A stretch of DNA of 10,494 bases from DASTCC01 sp035711465 (GTDB lineage Bacteria > Acidobacteriota > Vicinamibacteria > Vicinamibacterales > SCN-69-37). Under the pieces are notes generated by a model. That model did no database searches and was not told the DNA's origin. It saw only the letters and a program-made list of their open reading frames with translations. The stretch covers positions 1 to 10,494 of the forward strand of contig DASTCC010000306.1 in the NCBI GenBank assembly GCA_035711465.1, read 5' to 3'. Made by a program: the position numbers and the translations under genes. Positions 7,887 to 10,494 of the stretch are shown piece after piece (the first letter of the stretch is position 1; each line of letters opens with the position of its first letter).

Positions 7887-10057
7887 GATGGCAGCGGCAG
7901 GCGCGGTTCGTCCTCGCCGCCATCGGCATCGGCAGCGCGGTGGCGCTGGTGATGCTGTTTCGCGATCGGCCGCCCGAAGCCGCGCCGGCCACGCTCAAGC
8001 CGACGGACGTGAAGGCGGTAGCCGAAGGCGGCGCCGCGAATACGGTGTGGTTCGGCAAGTCGGAGCGGCGCGCGCGCTTCTCCTACAAGTCCTGGGCGCG
8101 CTACGAGAATCCCGAGCGCATGCTCAACTTCGGGGTCGAGATCTTCTTCGAGGCCGAGGGGTTGACGATCAACGCCGACGAGGCCGAGATTCGCGGCGAC
8201 ACCGCGAACGCGTCCGGGCCGAACGAGGTTCTGCTCAACGGCAACGTCCGCGTCCAGACCAGGGACGACCTCGTGCTGACGACGCCCAACGCGACGTACA
8301 ACAACACGACGGGCATCGTGCAGATGCCCGGCAAGGTCAACTTCACGAAAGGCCGGATGTCGGGTGAGGGCGTCGGCGGCACCTACAATCGGCCGCAGGA
8401 GCTCTTTCAGCTCCACGACCAGGCGCACGTGATGCTGGCGCCCGGACCGGCGACGGAACCGGGCGGACCGCCCGAAGGCGCCATGGACGCGCGGTCGAAG
8501 TCGATGACCATCGCGCGGCAGGAGCACTTCAGCCGGCTCGAGGGCAACGCCACGATCACTCGCCCGAGCGAGACGCTCACGTCCGACACGTCGACGATCT
8601 ATTTCACCGAGGACGAAACCGAGGTCCGGCTCGTCGATCTGCAGGGCCACGCGGCCGTGACGCCGACGGCCGGCGCGGCCAACGCGCCGCCGAAGATGGA
8701 GGCGGACCACATCAGCCTGACGTTCACGCCCGAGACGCGCATTCTCAATCACGCGACGCTCAACGGCAACGGCCGGGTCACGATGACCGACGAAGCCGGG
8801 GATCGCTCGATCACCGGTCAGTGGATCGACATCACCACCGGCACGGACGGATCGACGGTGACACGGCTCGAGAGCCGCGACCGCGTCAAGGTCATCCTCC
8901 CCAGGCGCGCCGACGCGCCCGGCCGGACGATCGACGCGGCCACGCTCGTGGCCACCGGCGAAGAGGGCAAGGGGCTGACGCGCGCGCGCTTCGACGCCGC
9001 CCAGGGCGGCGTCGTCACCTTCGTCGAGGAAGCCGAGGGCGGCAAGCCGCGCAAGGCGACGTCGCGCACGCTGGTGCTCGGCCTCGACGGCAGCATCGAG
9101 GCGATCTCGCAGGCCGACTTCGCGCAGCGGGTGCGGTTCGAGTCCGAGCAGACCGTGGCCACGAGCGAGGCGGCGACCTATCGTGCCGCCAAGCCCGGCG
9201 CCGGCGCGACGCTGCAGCTGCGGCAGCCGAACGGCTCGAACATCAAGCCCGATGTGACCCGGCCCGACATGCGCGTCAACGCGAAGGAGATCGACCTCGG
9301 GCTCGACTCCGAGGATCTGAACGCGCGCGGGGAAGTGCGCTCGAAGATGCTGCAGTCGAAAGACGCGCGCCGGTCGTCGGCGCTCTTCGAAGCCGGACGG
9401 GACACCTTTGCCGCCGCCGAGACGCTCGCGTACAGTTCCGCGGCGGGCCGGGCCGTCTACACCAGCGCCGCCGGCGCGACGCCGGCGCGTCTCTGGCAGG
9501 ATGGCGGCAGCACCGTCTCGGGCCGCGAGATCACCGTCGACGACAAGAGCGGCAACCTCCAGGCGAAGGGCGCGGTGCAGTCGGACGTGCTGGTCAGCGA
9601 AGACAGCGGCGACGGCAAGACCACCGACGCGCGCTACGTGATGACGTCGGAGACGCTCGACTACAACGACGAGGCGCGCCGCGCGATCTACCAGGGCGAC
9701 CTGGCGACGCTCGCGAGCGAGGGCCGGCGGACCGAGGCGGTCGAGATCGAGATGATCCTGTCCAAGCAGGGACGCACGCTCGAGGGCTTCAAGGCGACAC
9801 AGAAGGTGTTCACGATCTTCGATCGGTACGAGGCGAAGGGCGACCAGCTGGAGTACAAGACCGCGAGCGACGTCTACGTGCTCACGGGCCGCCCGGTGAC
9901 CGCGGTCGGGCCCAGCGAGGACGGCAAGGGGTGTGTGAAGGTCATCGGCGTGTTCGCGCAGATCGATCGCAAGACGCGGCAGATCGCCTGGCCGGAGCCG
10001 CCGAATCGAGGCGTCACGACCGATCCATCGTGGCCGTGCGGGAAGTCGATTCGCTGA
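7883..10057 (+). CDS. lptC: LPS export periplasmic bridge protein: membrane-anchored LptC domain fused to LptA/OstA-like repeats
   Basis: The 724-residue product is far longer than E. coli LptC (191) or LptA (185). A basic N-terminus and one hydrophobic helix (about 8-26, FVLAAIGIGSAVALVMLF) would anchor it in the inner membrane with the rest in the periplasm. Residues about 50-185 look like LptC: INADEAEIRG, then LNGNVRVQT, LTTPNATYNN and a GRMSGEGVGG turn, in the order seen in E. coli LptC. A Pro/Gly-rich linker (about 186-200) follows. Residues about 200-680 repeat the OstA/LptA pattern of short beta-strands, such as LEGNATITRP, LNGNGRVTMT, LQAKGAVQSD and LEYKTASDVYVLTGRPVTAV. I infer a long beta-jellyroll that carries LPS from the LptB2FG pump towards LptD. 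The only cysteines are Cys684 and Cys719. lptB follows with a one-base overlap, which supports the role. The LptC call is firm; the number of repeat units is only an estimate. Confidence 0.85.
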   Translation: MRWQRQARFVLAAIGIGSAVALVMLFRDRPPEAAPATLKPTDVKAVAEGGAANTVWFGKSERRARFSYKSWARYENPERMLNFGVEIFFEAEGLTINADEAEIRGDTANASGPNEVLLNGNVRVQTRDDLVLTTPNATYNNTTGIVQMPGKVNFTKGRMSGEGVGGTYNRPQELFQLHDQAHVMLAPGPATEPGGPPEGAMDARSKSMTIARQEHFSRLEGNATITRPSETLTSDTSTIYFTEDETEVRLVDLQGHAAVTPTAGAANAPPKMEADHISLTFTPETRILNHATLNGNGRVTMTDEAGDRSITGQWIDITTGTDGSTVTRLESRDRVKVILPRRADAPGRTIDAATLVATGEEGKGLTRARFDAAQGGVVTFVEEAEGGKPRKATSRTLVLGLDGSIEAISQADFAQRVRFESEQTVATSEAATYRAAKPGAGATLQLRQPNGSNIKPDVTRPDMRVNAKEIDLGLDSEDLNARGEVRSKMLQSKDARRSSALFEAGRDTFAAAETLAYSSAAGRAVYTSAAGATPARLWQDGGSTVSGREITVDDKSGNLQAKGAVQSDVLVSEDSGDGKTTDARYVMTSETLDYNDEARRAIYQGDLATLASEGRRTEAVEIEMILSKQGRTLEGFKATQKVFTIFDRYEAKGDQLEYKTASDVYVLTGRPVTAVGPSEDGKGCVKVIGVFAQIDRKTRQIAWPEPPNRGVTTDPSWPCGKSIR

Positions 10058-10494
10058 TGTCCACGCTGCGGGCCGAAGGACTCACCAAATCGTACAGCGG
10101 GCGAACGGTCGTCAGAGACGTGCACCTCGACGTCTCGTCCGGCGAGGTCGTCGGCCTGCTCGGTCCCAACGGCGCCGGCAAGACGACGACGTTCGGCATG
10201 GTCGTCGGGCTGACGGGGCCCGACGCCGGCCGCGTCGTGCTCGACGACGCCGATCTGACCGACGATCCGATGTACGTCCGCGCCCGCAAGGGCATCGGGT
10301 ACCTGCCGCAGGAATCGTCGATCTTCCGCGGCCTGACCGTCGAGCAGAACATCCGCGCCGTGCTCGAGGTCGTCGAATCCTCCAAGGAGCGGCGCGACGC
10401 GATGCTCGAGGCGCTGCTCGCCGAATTCTCCATCACGCATCTGCGCCGCACGCCGTCGCTCGCTCTGTCGGGCGGCGAGCGCCGCCGCGTCGAG
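10057..10494 (+). CDS. lptB: LPS export ABC transporter ATP-binding protein LptB (5' part, cut by window end)
   Basis: LptB is the cytoplasmic ATPase that, with LptF and LptG, extracts LPS from the inner membrane and pushes it along the Lpt bridge. The first 146 codons are present, of about 240 in E. coli. Walker A GPNGAGKT is at 36-43, the Q-loop Gln84 is in GYLPQESSIFRGLTV, and the signature LSGGE is at 137-141. The Walker B and switch regions lie beyond the window. The Q-loop segment matches E. coli LptB closely and keeps its Phe-Arg pair (Phe89, Arg90 here), which separates it from other short ABC ATPases. ATG 10057 shares its A with the stop of the preceding gene (TGATG). An in-frame GTG at 10030 would add nine residues, but the ATG gives the usual LptB N-terminus. 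Confidence 0.93.
   Translation, partial: MSTLRAEGLTKSYSGRTVVRDVHLDVSSGEVVGLLGPNGAGKTTTFGMVVGLTGPDAGRVVLDDADLTDDPMYVRARKGIGYLPQESSIFRGLTVEQNIRAVLEVVESSKERRDAMLEALLAEFSITHLRRTPSLALSGGERRRVE

Noticed and set aside
1..10494. Search for a defence system, mobile element, CRISPR array, RNA gene or new cassette.
   Set aside because: Every stretch is covered by a recognisable core gene; no direct-repeat arrays, transposase motifs, attachment sites or composition breaks were seen by eye.

Overview
The window is a high-GC, gene-dense stretch of a Gram-negative bacterial chromosome. It holds six genes, all on the + strand: guaA, dnaE, accA, recJ, a long lptC/lptA-type fusion, and the first part of lptB. 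Two LPS-export genes mean that the cell has an outer membrane with lipopolysaccharide. GC-rich codon use, an alpha polymerase with an intact PHP metal site and the unusual fused Lpt bridge would fit a soil Acidobacteriota-type lineage (for example Vicinamibacteria). That placement is inference from general resemblance, not from a phylogenetic test.

Layout: a consensus -10 hexamer (23-28) sits just upstream of guaA (82-1617, GMP synthase). guaA overlaps dnaE (1608-5111, replicative DNA polymerase III alpha). A 37-base gap with a GAGGA ribosome binding site leads to accA (5149-6150, acetyl-CoA carboxylase carboxyltransferase alpha). accA shares one base with recJ (6150-7886, single-strand 5'-3' exonuclease). 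recJ overlaps the lptC-lptA fusion (7883-10057) by four bases, and the fusion shares one base with lptB (10057 to the window edge, cut just after the ABC signature motif). No stretch over 100 bases lacks a gene, and I see no terminator, tRNA, rRNA, CRISPR array, insertion sequence or prophage element.

The genes read as one co-directional, probably co-transcribed housekeeping cluster linking nucleotide supply (GuaA), replication and repair (DnaE, RecJ), the first step of fatty-acid synthesis (AccA) and LPS transport to the outer membrane (LptC/A, LptB). The dnaE-accA pairing also occurs in Escherichia coli, next to lipid A genes, and lptC-lptA-lptB is the E. coli order too. The most unusual item is the 724-residue Lpt protein: an N-terminal membrane anchor, an LptC-like domain, then about 480 residues of OstA/LptA-like beta-repeat sequence, so one chain may do the work of LptC plus several LptA subunits. 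I found no sign of a defence system, mobile element or wholly new system.
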